A stretch of 30,745 nt of DNA from Scatomorpha stercorigallinarum (GTDB lineage: Bacteria; Bacillota; Clostridia; Oscillospirales; Oscillospiraceae): NCBI GenBank assembly GCA_944387865.1, contig CALXGN010000021.1, positions 1 through 30,745 on the forward strand, given 5' to 3'. Below, piece after piece: positions 15,430-24,007 of this stretch. The notes below the pieces were generated by a model. The model did no database searches. It worked only from the letters and a program-made list of their open reading frames with translations, and was not told the DNA's origin. Every line of letters starts with the position of its first letter. Position 1 is the first letter of the stretch. The translations under genes were made by a program, and so were the position numbers.

Positions 15430-15478
15430 CGGCGCGGCCTGGCTTCGCTTGTGCCGCTGAGTTTACAGAAACCCAAAG

Positions 15479-15619
15479 CCTCCCCTGCCGTGCAGGGGAG
15501 GTGGACGCGCGTAAGCGCGGCCGGAGGGGTGGTATAAGTTTGCACTCCTTCGGTAGGATGCGCAGAGTCCCACCACCCCTCAGCCGGCTTCGCCGGCAGC
15601 TCCCCTTAAAAGGGGAGCC
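15479..15619. repeat. MITE-like structured repeat, copy 2 (complete)
   Basis: About 140 bp bounded by two hairpins: CCTCCCCTGC-CGT-GCAGGGGAGG (15479-15501) at the left and GCTCCCCTTAAAAGGGGAGC (15599-15618) at the right. Inside are CGGCCGGAGGGGTGG and CCACCACCCCTCAG, which are themselves roughly inverted, and the hairpin GCCGGC-TTC-GCCGGC (15583-15597). It has no coding capacity, so if mobile it depends on an outside transposase. Related to 3635-3752. Confidence 0.8.
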
Positions 15620-15629
15620 AAGGAACAGC

Positions 15630-15793
15630 GCGTCCGGAGGCAGATGCGCTGCGCGCAGCGCACGTAGCGTAGCACAAAAGCCGGGGAGCGAAAGCTCACC
15701 GGCTTTTCTGTTACAAGTTTTCGCAAACCTCACCGTAGCCCGGGCCGCAGGCAAGCACCAGCGGCCGTTGGCCGACCTCCAGGCGCAGCCTGG
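15630..15793. repeat. 164-bp direct repeat, copy A
   Basis: Almost identical to 15835-15998, offset exactly 205 bp. It contains the 18-bp perfect palindrome TGCGCTGCGCGCAGCGCA (15645-15662), a terminator-like hairpin (15676-15707), and a conserved tail with GCCGCAGGCAAG and CCAGCGGCCGTTGGCCG. No ribosome-binding site or credible gene. The 41 bp between the copies hold the hairpin GGGGGAAACCC/GGGTTTCCCCC (15792-15820). Confidence 0.9.
15676..15707. terminator. Terminator-like hairpin in repeat copy A
   Basis: AAAAGCCGGGGAGC-GAAA-GCTCACCGGCTTTT, a 14-bp stem with one mismatch, a GNRA loop, and A/T runs on both sides, so it could work in either direction. It may end the FG-GAP transcript. Confidence 0.7.
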
Positions 15794-15834
15794 GGGAAAC
15801 CCCCGGCGAGGGTTTCCCCCGCACCCCCCGGACT

Positions 15835-15998
15835 GCGTCCGGAGGCAGATGCGCTGCGCGCAGCGCACGTAGCGTAGCACAAAAGCCGGGGAGCGAGAGC
15901 TCCCCGGGTTTTCTGTTATAAGTTTCTGCAAACTTCACCGTAGCCCAGGCCGCAGGCAAGTACCAGCGGCCGTTGGCCGCCCTCCAGGCGCAGCCTGG
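15835..15998. repeat. 164-bp direct repeat, copy B
   Basis: Second copy of the repeat at 15630. The same 18-bp palindrome is at 15850-15867. Similarity stops at CAGCCTGG, the base before the stop codon of the DUF6506 gene (15999), so the repeat abuts the 3' end of the dehydrogenase operon. Confidence 0.9.
15881..15912 (-). terminator. Terminator of the aco-type operon, supplied by repeat copy B
   Basis: AAAAGCCGGGGAGC-GAGA-GCTCCCCGGGTTTT, a 14-bp stem with one mismatch; on the minus strand it ends in a T4 run. It is the first such structure after the DUF6506 stop codon. Compared with copy A, the mismatch sits at a different pair. Confidence 0.7.
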
Positions 15999-16298
15999 TT
16001 AGAAGAGTTCGTCGCCGCTCTGGTTGCCGAGGCCGGGGTGGAGGTCGAAGCGGACGGCGCCGACGCGGGCCTTGCCATTGACGGCCTCGGCCACCATGTA
16101 CGTCCCGCGGATGCCGAAGCCGCCGCAGAGCTCTATGGCCGTGCAGCCCGCCTCCGCCATTTCGACCGCGGCGGCGACGCCCTGCTCGTAGGTCTCCACG
16201 CCTATCGACGTGAGGCGCACTCCGGGGGTCTCCACCGTGCCGCGGTGCACCGCCGGGTCTGCGCCCGGGGCTATGAATATGAACGCTGCCTCAAGCAT
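15999..16298 (-). CDS. DUF6506 family protein (99 aa)
   Basis: Small soluble protein, MLEAAFIFIAPGADPAVHRG at the start and AVRFDLHPGLGNQSGDELF at the end. It looks like the DUF6506 family, which has no assigned function. A conserved-looking centre TAIELCGGFGIRGTYMVAEAV has one Cys next to a Gly-rich turn. AAGGAGTGATACC precedes the ATG, only 11 bp after the E3 stop codon, so it is the last gene of the operon. The association with a 2-oxo-acid or acetoin dehydrogenase suggests a part in the same pathway, but nothing in the sequence shows a reaction. The stop codon borders a 164-bp repeat. Confidence 0.75.
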   Translation of the reverse strand: MLEAAFIFIAPGADPAVHRGTVETPGVRLTSIGVETYEQGVAAAVEMAEAGCTAIELCGGFGIRGTYMVAEAVNGKARVGAVRFDLHPGLGNQSGDELF

Positions 16299-16309
16299 GG
16301 TATCACTCC

Positions 16310-18004
<1,695 letters not shown>

Positions 18005-18014
18005 GTTTTCCTCC

Positions 18015-19355
18015 TTATGCCAGCAGCAGCGCGGGCTTTTCCATAAGCTTCTTTACACGCTGCAGGAACTGCGCGGCGACGGAGCCGTCTATCACGCGGT
18101 GGTCGGCGGTGAGGGAGAGGTTCATGATGGGCCGGACGCAGATCTCGCCGTCCACCACCACGACCTTGTCCTCCATGGTGTTCACGCCGAGGATGGCCAC
18201 CTCCGGCTGGTTGATGATGGGCGTGAAGCTCTCGATGCCGTACATGCCGAGGTTGGTGATGGTGAAGGTGCCGCCGGTGAGGCGGTCCATGGGCAGGCCG
18301 CCCTTGCGCGCGAGCGTGGCCAGCTCCTTGACCTCGGCGGAGATCTCCGTCAGGCTCTTTTTGTCCGCGTCGCGCACATTGGGGACGACGAGGCCGTTGT
18401 CGAGCGCCACGGCCACGCCCATGTTGACGTAGTGCTTGTAGATGATCTTGTTGTCCTCCACCGAGCAGTTGAGCAGGGGGAACTCGGTGAGGGCCCTGGC
18501 CACGACCTTGACGAGGATGTCCGTATAGCTGACCTTTATCTCCTCGCCCTTCAGCTGCTCGCGCAGCCGCTTCAGCTCCGTCATGTCGATGCCGAGGTTG
18601 AAGGTGACGGTGGGGCTGGTCATGTGCGAATTGAGCATGTTGCGGGCGATGGCCTTCCTCATGCCGTTCATGGGCACGGCCTCCTCGCGCGGCCCGGCCT
18701 CGGCGGGGGCGGAGCCGCCCTTCTGCACGGCGGCGAGGATGTCCGCGGCCAGCACGCGGCCGTGCGCGGGCACGTCCTTCAGGTCGAGGCCGATGTCGGC
18801 GGCCACCTTGGCCGCGAGCGGGCTGGCCTTGACGGCCGGCTCCGCCGGAGCGGCCGGGGCGGGGGCGGGGGCCGCGGGCTTGTAGTTCTTCACGTCCTCC
18901 TCGGTGACGCGGCCCCTGGGGCCGGTGCCGGGGATGAGGGCGATGTCGATGCCCAGCTCCTTGGCGAGCTTTTTGGCCGCCGGGGAGGCGAGGACGCGCT
19001 CGCCGGGGGCCCTCGCGGGGGCGCTGGCCGCCGGCTCGGCGGCAGCGGCGGGAGCGGCAGAGGCAGCCGGCGCGGCGGCCGGAGCGGCGCCGCCCAGCAG
19101 GGCGGAGGCGTCCTCGCCCGCTTCGCCGATCACGGCCACGGGGTCCAGGCACTTGGCCGTGCCGCCCTCGGCCACCGCTATCTTCAGCAGCGTGCCGGAG
19201 GCGGAGGCCTCGATGGTGTTGGTGAGTTTGTCGGTCTCAACTTCGAAAAGGGGCTCGCCCTCCTTGACGGCGTCGCCCTCGTGCTTCAGCCATTTGCTGA
19301 CCGTGCCCTCGGTCATGGTGAGGCCCAGCTTGGGCATTACGATCACTTTAGCCAT
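18015..19355 (-). CDS. acoC: Dihydrolipoamide acyltransferase (E2)
   Basis: Core of the dehydrogenase complex; it moves the acyl group from lipoamide to CoA. An N-terminal lipoyl domain (Lys43 in ETDKLTN) is followed by an Ala/Pro linker. Next come two peripheral-subunit-binding-like segments (ASPAAKKLAKELGID...GPRGRVTEEDV and ASPLAAKVAADIGLD...GRVLAADI), then the catalytic domain with the active-site HRVIDG near the C-terminus. Two binding domains in one E2 is less usual than one. AGGAGGAAATT precedes the ATG, 18 bp after AcoX. Confidence 0.94.
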   Translation of the reverse strand: MAKVIVMPKLGLTMTEGTVSKWLKHEGDAVKEGEPLFEVETDKLTNTIEASASGTLLKIAVAEGGTAKCLDPVAVIGEAGEDASALLGGAAPAAAPAASAAPAAAAEPAASAPARAPGERVLASPAAKKLAKELGIDIALIPGTGPRGRVTEEDVKNYKPAAPAPAPAAPAEPAVKASPLAAKVAADIGLDLKDVPAHGRVLAADILAAVQKGGSAPAEAGPREEAVPMNGMRKAIARNMLNSHMTSPTVTFNLGIDMTELKRLREQLKGEEIKVSYTDILVKVVARALTEFPLLNCSVEDNKIIYKHYVNMGVAVALDNGLVVPNVRDADKKSLTEISAEVKELATLARKGGLPMDRLTGGTFTITNLGMYGIESFTPIINQPEVAILGVNTMEDKVVVVDGEICVRPIMNLSLTADHRVIDGSVAAQFLQRVKKLMEKPALLLA

Positions 19356-19373
19356 AATTTCCTCCTGATAAAA

Positions 19374-20369
19374 CTATCTGAGCCGGTACATGCCCAGCTC
19401 GGCGGCCCTCTGCAGGGCCTTTCGCGGCAGCACGCGCCAGGGGCCGTCGCGCTCGACGGTCATGGACACCTCGTCCCCCGGCTGGACGCGCACCTCGCGC
19501 TCGCCGTCGAGGGCGATCATGCAGCGGCTCTCGGCCGTGAAGCGGTATTCCTCGCCCAGGGCGAGCGTGCGGGAGGCGGAGACGTGCACGGGCGTGAGCA
19601 CGCCGGCGGCGATGGGCGCGAGCACGCCCTCGCCCTGCGCGCCCAGCTCCACGGCGAAGCCGATGTCCTCCGTGTCCTCCACGATGCGGTAGGCCCCGGC
19701 GACGGCGGAAAAGCCGATGGTGGCGGGGTGGCAGCGGGTGACGACGATGCGGCGGATGCGCTCCGGGTCCCAGATGGCCTTGGCCCCGGCGTAGAAGTCG
19801 TCGGAGACCACGGCGTCGATGAGCGCGGTGTCCCGCGCCTCGCCGTTCACGCGCACGGTGATGCGCTTGTCGTGTATGCAGCAGCTGTAGGGCTCGTCCA
19901 TCAGCGCCACGGCGGCGGCGGCCATGCCGGCCACGGTGCCCTCCATCATCGCCGGATAGACGTTGTTGGTGCCGGTGGAGATGGAGAGCATGGGCGTTTT
20001 CGTGATGCCCTTGGCGGCGGCGCGGGAAGTGCCGTCGCCGCCGAGGACGACGATGCAGCCCACGCCCAGCTCCTCGAGCAGCCTGGCGGAGCGCACGGTG
20101 TCCTCCATCGCGGCCTCGATCTCAAAGTCCAGCACGCTCAGCGAGAGGCTGAGCACCCCGTCGCTCTCCAGCGAATCCTTCACGGCGTAGCCGATCATGA
20201 AGGTCTCGGGCATGAAATATGCGCTCTCCACGCCCAGGCCCTGGGCCGCGAGGACGATGCGCTTGCAGATATTTACTTTTTCGTTGTTGTCTATGGTCGT
20301 GGCGTAGGAGACCAGGCGGCGGATGTCCTTGCCCGACGCCGGGTTCGCGATGATGCCTATGGAAGCCAT
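19374..20369 (-). CDS. acoX: AcoX-like protein (ATP-NAD kinase family)
   Basis: A 331-aa protein of the NAD-kinase/diacylglycerol-kinase-like fold. It has GIIANPASGKDIRR at the start, VLGGDGTSRAAAKG (nucleotide loop) and STGTNNVYP. AcoX proteins are found in acetoin dehydrogenase operons; their reaction is not firmly established. Its presence is the best sign that this operon is of the acetoin type rather than a pyruvate or branched-chain dehydrogenase. AAGGAG lies 9 nt before the ATG. It is separated from E1beta by 108 bp holding a long hairpin, the only wide gap in the E1-E3 part of the operon. Confidence 0.88.
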   Translation of the reverse strand: MASIGIIANPASGKDIRRLVSYATTIDNNEKVNICKRIVLAAQGLGVESAYFMPETFMIGYAVKDSLESDGVLSLSLSVLDFEIEAAMEDTVRSARLLEELGVGCIVVLGGDGTSRAAAKGITKTPMLSISTGTNNVYPAMMEGTVAGMAAAAVALMDEPYSCCIHDKRITVRVNGEARDTALIDAVVSDDFYAGAKAIWDPERIRRIVVTRCHPATIGFSAVAGAYRIVEDTEDIGFAVELGAQGEGVLAPIAAGVLTPVHVSASRTLALGEEYRFTAESRCMIALDGEREVRVQPGDEVSMTVERDGPWRVLPRKALQRAAELGMYRLR

Positions 20370-20419
20370 TCCACCACTCCTTGTATGTACGTTCCCAATA
20401 GCGCCCTTCCATAAAGCGG

Positions 20420-20455
20420 CCCGCGCAGGGAGCGCAAGAGCGCTCCTTGCGCGGG
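20420..20455 (-). other. Intercistronic hairpin between E1beta and AcoX genes
   Basis: 16-bp arms CCCGCGCAGGGAGCGC / GCGCTCCTTGCGCGGG with one mismatch and a 4-nt loop, with no T tract on the minus strand. It may stabilise the E1 part of the message or lower expression of the genes behind it. Confidence 0.75.
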
Positions 20456-20477
20456 CGGAGATGGGGAAGGGGTGGTA

Positions 20478-21446
20478 TCAGAGGATCTTCTTCACGCCGG
20501 CCAGGATGTCCTGGGCGTTCGGCATGTAGTACTGCTCCAGGTTGGGGGCGAAGGGGACGGGCGTGTCCAGCGCGCCGATGCGCACCACGGGCGCGTCCAG
20601 ATAGTCGAAATACTCCTCGGCGATGATGGCGCTGAGCTCTCCGCCGAAGCCGCCGCGGCGCACCTCTTCGGTGATGATGACGGCCTTGTGCGTCTTGCTC
20701 ACGGTCTCGCCGATGAGGGCCTTGTCCAGCGGGTAGAGGCTGCGGAGGTCGATGACCTCGGCGCTGACGCCGTCCTGCGCCAGCTTTTCGGCGGCCTCCA
20801 GCGCGTCATAGACCTGCTTGCCGTAGGTGATGATGGAGAGGTCCTCGCCCTCGCGCAGGACCTTGCCCTTGCCCAGGGGGATGGGGTCGAAGCTGTTCAC
20901 TTCGCTCTTCATGCCCATCAGGGTCTTGTTCTCGAAGTACATGACGGGGTTGTCGTCGTCGATGGCGGAGAGCATCAGGCCCAGCGCGTCCTCCGCGCAG
21001 GAGGGGTAGACGACCTTCAGGCCGGGGACGTGGGTGAGCCAGGCCTCGAGGCTCTGGGAGTGCTGGGCGGCGGCGCCGGTGCCCGCGCCCGCCGGCAGGC
21101 GGACGACCATCGGCATGGAGATCTTGCCGCCGAACATATAGCGCATCTTGGCGGCCTGGTTCACAAGCTGGTCCATGCCGACGGTGAGGAAGTCGCAGAA
21201 CATCAGCTCGGCGATGGGCCGCAGGCCGGTGGCGGCGGCGCCGACGGCGCAGCCGATTATCGCGCCCTCGGAAATCGGCGTGTCGCGCACGCGCTCGGGG
21301 CCGAACTCGTCGATCATCCCCATCGAAACGCCGAAGCAGCCGCCGAAAGCGCCTACGTCCTCGCCGAAGAGGATAACGTTGGGGTCTTCACGCATCCTGA
21401 TGCTCATGCCCTCGCGGATGCCTTCGGAATAGGTCATCATCTTCAT
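20478..21446 (-). CDS. acoB: Acetoin-type dehydrogenase E1, beta subunit
   Basis: Thiamine-diphosphate-dependent E1, beta half (322 aa). Typical features are NVILFGEDVGAFGG, RVRDTPISEGAIIGCAVGAA (cofactor contact), GAGTGAAAQHSQSLEAW, and the C-terminal transketolase domain EDLSIITYG...DLRSLYPLD. With E1alpha it cleaves the substrate and passes the acyl unit to the lipoyl arm. The ATG overlaps the E1alpha stop codon (ATGA) with AGGAGGTG upstream, so the two are made in equal amounts. The exact substrate (acetoin or another 2-oxo compound) is inferred from the neighbours. Confidence 0.93.
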   Translation of the reverse strand: MKMMTYSEGIREGMSIRMREDPNVILFGEDVGAFGGCFGVSMGMIDEFGPERVRDTPISEGAIIGCAVGAAATGLRPIAELMFCDFLTVGMDQLVNQAAKMRYMFGGKISMPMVVRLPAGAGTGAAAQHSQSLEAWLTHVPGLKVVYPSCAEDALGLMLSAIDDDNPVMYFENKTLMGMKSEVNSFDPIPLGKGKVLREGEDLSIITYGKQVYDALEAAEKLAQDGVSAEVIDLRSLYPLDKALIGETVSKTHKAVIITEEVRRGGFGGELSAIIAEEYFDYLDAPVVRIGALDTPVPFAPNLEQYYMPNAQDILAGVKKIL

Positions 21447-22429
21447 CTGTCGCGCACCTCCTCAACGATGTCGGAATATACGTCCACGACGGCGCTCTCC
21501 AGGGACGGGATGGGCTGGGCGTCGGCGAACGCGATGGAGTCCTCGATCTCCTTCGCCACCTGGTCGTCCATCGCCTTTACCTCTTCCTCGGTGCAGACGC
21601 CGTTGTCAACGAGGAACTTGGCGAAGCGCGGCATGGGGTCTTTCTCCATCCAGGCGGCCTGCTCCTCTTTCGGCTTGTAGATGGCCGGGTCGCCCTCGAA
21701 GTGGCCGTGCTGGCGGTAGGTCTTGCACTCCAGCAGCGTGGGGCCCTTGCCGGCGCGCGCCCGGGCCACGGCCTCGCTCGCGGCCTCATAGACGGCCATC
21801 GGGTCGTTGCCGTCGACGGCGATGCCGGGGATGTTGTAGGCGGCGCCGCGGTCGGCCACGTCCTTGATCGCCTGGTGGCGGTCCTGGCTCATCGAGATGC
21901 CGTAGTGGTTGTTCTCGCAGACGAAAATGATCGGCAGCTTCCAGATGCTGGCCATGTTCAGCGACTCATGGAAGGTGCCCTGGTTGGTGGAGCCGTCGCC
22001 GAAGAAGCAGACACAGACCTGGTCGGTGCCGCGCAGCTTGGCGGAGAGGCCCGCGCCGCAGGCGATGCAGTGGCCGGCGCCGACGATGCCGTTCGCGCCC
22101 AGGATGCCCTTGTCGCGGTCGGCGATGTGCATAGAGCCGCCCTTGCCCTTGCAGTAACCCGTCTCGCGGCCGAAGAGCTCGGCCATCATCAGGTTCAGGT
22201 CCCCGCCCTTGGCGATGATGTGCCCGTGGCCGCGGTGCGTACTGGTGATGAAGTCATCGTCACGCAGGCACTCGCAGACGGCCGGGGCAATGGCCTCCTC
22301 GCCGAGGTAGAGGTGGACAAAGCCTGGTATCTTGCCCTCCGCGAACAGCTTCGCTGCCGTGCTCTCGAAGTCACGTATGCGGCGCATTTTCACATACATG
22401 TCCTTCATCTGCTCATTGCTGATTGCCAT
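21443..22429 (-). CDS. acoA: Acetoin-type dehydrogenase E1, alpha subunit
   Basis: E1 alpha half, 328 aa. The thiamine diphosphate motif is GDGSTNQGTFHESLNMAS and ends in the ENN of FVCENNHYG. GKGGSMHIAD and THRGHGHIIAKG are typical of this family. Active-site region RQHGHFEGDPAIY lies further on. AAAGGAGG sits 7 nt before the ATG, 43 bp after the SDR gene. With E1beta, AcoX, E2 and E3 in order, the set matches acetoin dehydrogenase clusters (acoA-acoB-acoX-acoC-acoL). Confidence 0.93.
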   Translation of the reverse strand: MAISNEQMKDMYVKMRRIRDFESTAAKLFAEGKIPGFVHLYLGEEAIAPAVCECLRDDDFITSTHRGHGHIIAKGGDLNLMMAELFGRETGYCKGKGGSMHIADRDKGILGANGIVGAGHCIACGAGLSAKLRGTDQVCVCFFGDGSTNQGTFHESLNMASIWKLPIIFVCENNHYGISMSQDRHQAIKDVADRGAAYNIPGIAVDGNDPMAVYEAASEAVARARAGKGPTLLECKTYRQHGHFEGDPAIYKPKEEQAAWMEKDPMPRFAKFLVDNGVCTEEEVKAMDDQVAKEIEDSIAFADAQPIPSLESAVVDVYSDIVEEVRDR

Positions 22430-22472
22430 TCAATAACCTCCTTTGGTCCAAAAAATTAACTGAATTTCTTGT

Positions 22473-23297
22473 TTACACCATGCAGCAGCCGCCGTCCACG
22501 TGGAGTACCTGGCCCGTTATTTCCCTGGCCAGGTCCGAGGAGAGGAACAGAGCGCCGAACGCTATGTCCTCCGGCTGCTGGGCCCTTCCGAGGGGAATGA
22601 GGTTGCGCACGGAATCGTTCCAGTTTTTCTCGCGCTCCTCTTCGCTTACGGCGGTGCGCCCTCCTTCGCTGCCGTGGAAGCCGGTTGCCATCCCGTCGAG
22701 GATCTCTTCCCACATCCTCGTGCGGATGATGCCGGGCGCCACGGCGTTCACCCTGACGTTGCAGGGGGCGCCCTTTTTCGCCCCGGCCTGCGTCAGGCTG
22801 ATGACCGCCGCCTTTGAGACGCAGTAGTGCTCCAGCATGCCGAGGTTTGTGCGCCCGGCTATCGAGGCCGTGGTCACGATATTGCCGCTCCTGCGCGGCA
22901 TCATGTGCCTTAGGCCGGCCTGGAGCATGTGCGAAGTGCCCATAATGTTGATGTCGAACAACCTGCGTATTTCCGATTCCTCCGCCAGCATGAAGTCATA
23001 GGTGGAGATGACTCCGGCGGCGTGCATGATCACGTCGATCCGCCCGTCAAAAAACTCTTCGGCCGCCGTGACGAGATCGTCCACGTCCTGTTTCACGGCC
23101 ACGTCCGTGCGCTTGAAGCCGGAGCGCCTGCCCATGGCCCGGATCTCCTCCACTGTCTTCATGCCTTCGTCTTCCCTGCGGTTGCCGATGAACACGTCGG
23201 CGCCGCAGTCGGCGTATGCGAGCGCGCAGGCCTTGCCAAGGCCGCGGCCACCTCCCGTCACGAGGACGTTCTTTCCGGTGAAGTCCAGTCTCAGCAT
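22473..23297 (-). CDS. Short-chain dehydrogenase/reductase (274 aa)
   Basis: Classical SDR: nucleotide loop TGGGRGLG near residue 15, HAAGV (NNAG position), catalytic Ser in TTASIAG, YCVSK catalytic Tyr-Lys, and C-terminal DGGCCMV. The acidic or Arg residue after strand 2 (GNRRED) hints at NADP or mixed use but is not decisive. In an acetoin cluster a diacetyl/acetoin reductase or 2,3-butanediol dehydrogenase role is plausible; oxidation of another hydroxy compound feeding E1 is equally possible. GGAG lies 10 nt before the ATG. A hairpin and a palindrome stand between it and the Lin0512 gene. Confidence 0.88.
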   Translation of the reverse strand: MLRLDFTGKNVLVTGGGRGLGKACALAYADCGADVFIGNRREDEGMKTVEEIRAMGRRSGFKRTDVAVKQDVDDLVTAAEEFFDGRIDVIMHAAGVISTYDFMLAEESEIRRLFDINIMGTSHMLQAGLRHMMPRRSGNIVTTASIAGRTNLGMLEHYCVSKAAVISLTQAGAKKGAPCNVRVNAVAPGIIRTRMWEEILDGMATGFHGSEGGRTAVSEEEREKNWNDSVRNLIPLGRAQQPEDIAFGALFLSSDLAREITGQVLHVDGGCCMV

Positions 23298-23326
23298 TGT
23301 TTACATTCTCCTTTCATTTATCAAGA

Positions 23327-23345
23327 GCCCGGTTCTCTTCCGGGC
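23327..23345. other. Hairpin between the Lin0512 and SDR genes
   Basis: GCCCGG-N7-CCGGGC; the plus side is followed by CTTTTCC, while the minus side has only TCTTGAT. It may be a weak terminator or attenuator inside the operon. Confidence 0.5.
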
Positions 23346-23374
23346 CTTTTCCTCAGATCGCCTTCTTTCCTTGG

Positions 23375-23389
23375 TTTTATGTCATAAAA
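23375..23389. promoter_or_regulatory. Palindrome upstream of the SDR gene
   Basis: Perfect inverted repeat TTTTATG-T-CATAAAA in an otherwise GC-rich setting, about 80 nt before the SDR start. A possible operator of unknown owner. Confidence 0.45.
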
Positions 23390-23402
23390 TCGGCCGGAGC
23401 CG

Positions 23403-23771
23403 CTATTCTTCCACGTAAACCTCAACGGCGGCTACCGCCGCTTCTATGCTCTTGTCGCAGTCGCCGAAGGCGGGGATGCACAGCCCGTCGCACTTCAGCC
23501 CTCCCTGTACCGCAACGACCTCCACGGTGCCCACGGGGAACACCTCCGCCACTTCCTCGCAGCGGACGTCCTCCGGCCGCGTCACCGCCACCGTCGCGCG
23601 GATGAACACCTGCTCTTTGAAGTCCGTCAATCCCAGGACTTCCTCCAGCCCGCAGAGGCAGCTGCGGGACACCGCGTCCTTGGCGGCTTTTTTGGCGGCC
23701 TTGGTCACATCCTGCCCGTGGAAATCCGTGCCCAGGCCGAACTCGACGATGAATTTTTTCAGGATTCTCAC
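23403..23771 (-). CDS. Lin0512-family protein (about 120 aa)
   Basis: Conserved protein of unknown function, recognised by KKFIVEFGLGTDFHGQDVT, KAAKDAVSRSC followed by LCGLEEVLG, and a GLKCDGLCIPAFGDCDKSIEA tail. Several conserved Cys and His might bind a metal or cofactor. First gene of the operon behind a strong sigma70 promoter. The start is uncertain. GTG 23771 overlaps the GGAGGTG ribosome-binding site itself; CTG 23762 (giving MKKFIVEF, the usual family start) has 8-nt spacing and ATC 23765 has 5-nt spacing. The coordinates use GTG as the conventional choice. Confidence 0.82.
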   Translation of the reverse strand: MRILKKFIVEFGLGTDFHGQDVTKAAKKAAKDAVSRSCLCGLEEVLGLTDFKEQVFIRATVAVTRPEDVRCEEVAEVFPVGTVEVVAVQGGLKCDGLCIPAFGDCDKSIEAAVAAVEVYVEE

Positions 23772-23803
23772 CTCCGCGATGTGCTCACGTTTCCGACGGT
23801 GAC

Positions 23804-23832
23804 ATTATAACGCGGCATGGGGAAAATCTCAA
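23804..23832 (-). promoter_or_regulatory. sigma70-type promoter of the Lin0512-SDR-aco operon
   Basis: Minus-strand TTGAGA (23832-23827), a 17-bp spacer and TATAAT (23809-23804), about 33 nt before the first gene. No GG-N10-GC (-24/-12) signature was found here or in the gaps before the SDR and E1alpha genes. Confidence 0.8.
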
Positions 23833-23846
23833 TATCAAGCGGCAAA

Positions 23847-23864
23847 TTCTCAGATTTTCAGCAT
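23847..23864 (-). promoter_or_regulatory. Shared upstream element, operon copy
   Basis: TTCTCAGATTTTCAGCAT on the plus strand, 17/18 identical to 26031-26048. It ends 14 bp upstream of the -35 box, exactly as in the acoR promoter. Confidence 0.75.
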
Positions 23865-23924
23865 TAGCCATAAAATAGCAAATGGCCGCTTGGCGCAGAT
23901 GCACAAATTGACAGCAAAATAACA

Positions 23925-23964
23925 AGGGATTGAGATGAATTTCGACAAATTCATCTCAATCCCT
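23925..23964 (-). terminator. Long AT-rich hairpin, probable acoR terminator
   Basis: Perfect 18-bp arms AGGGATTGAGATGAATTT / AAATTCATCTCAATCCCT with a 4-nt loop, followed on the minus strand by TTGTTATTTT. A second hairpin TTCTCAGC/GCTGAGAA (23981-24000) lies between it and the acoR stop codon. Confidence 0.75.
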
Positions 23965-24007
23965 GAGATTTATATCAGCTTTCTCAGCCGGCGCTGAGAA
24001 TCGCGCT

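Noticed and set aside
15380..15959. ORFs of 80-183 codons across the 15.4-16.0 kb repeats
   Set aside because: They read through repeats, including both direct-repeat copies (the same peptide appears twice), and have no ribosome-binding site.
15630..15998. CRISPR array
   Set aside because: Only two copies of a 164-bp unit with a 41-bp gap; no short regular repeats and no cas genes in the window.
23772..24007. sigma54 (-24/-12) promoter in front of the operon
   Set aside because: Expected from the AcoR-type regulator, but no GG-N10-GC with flanking TGGCAC/TTGC was found; a good sigma70 promoter is present instead.
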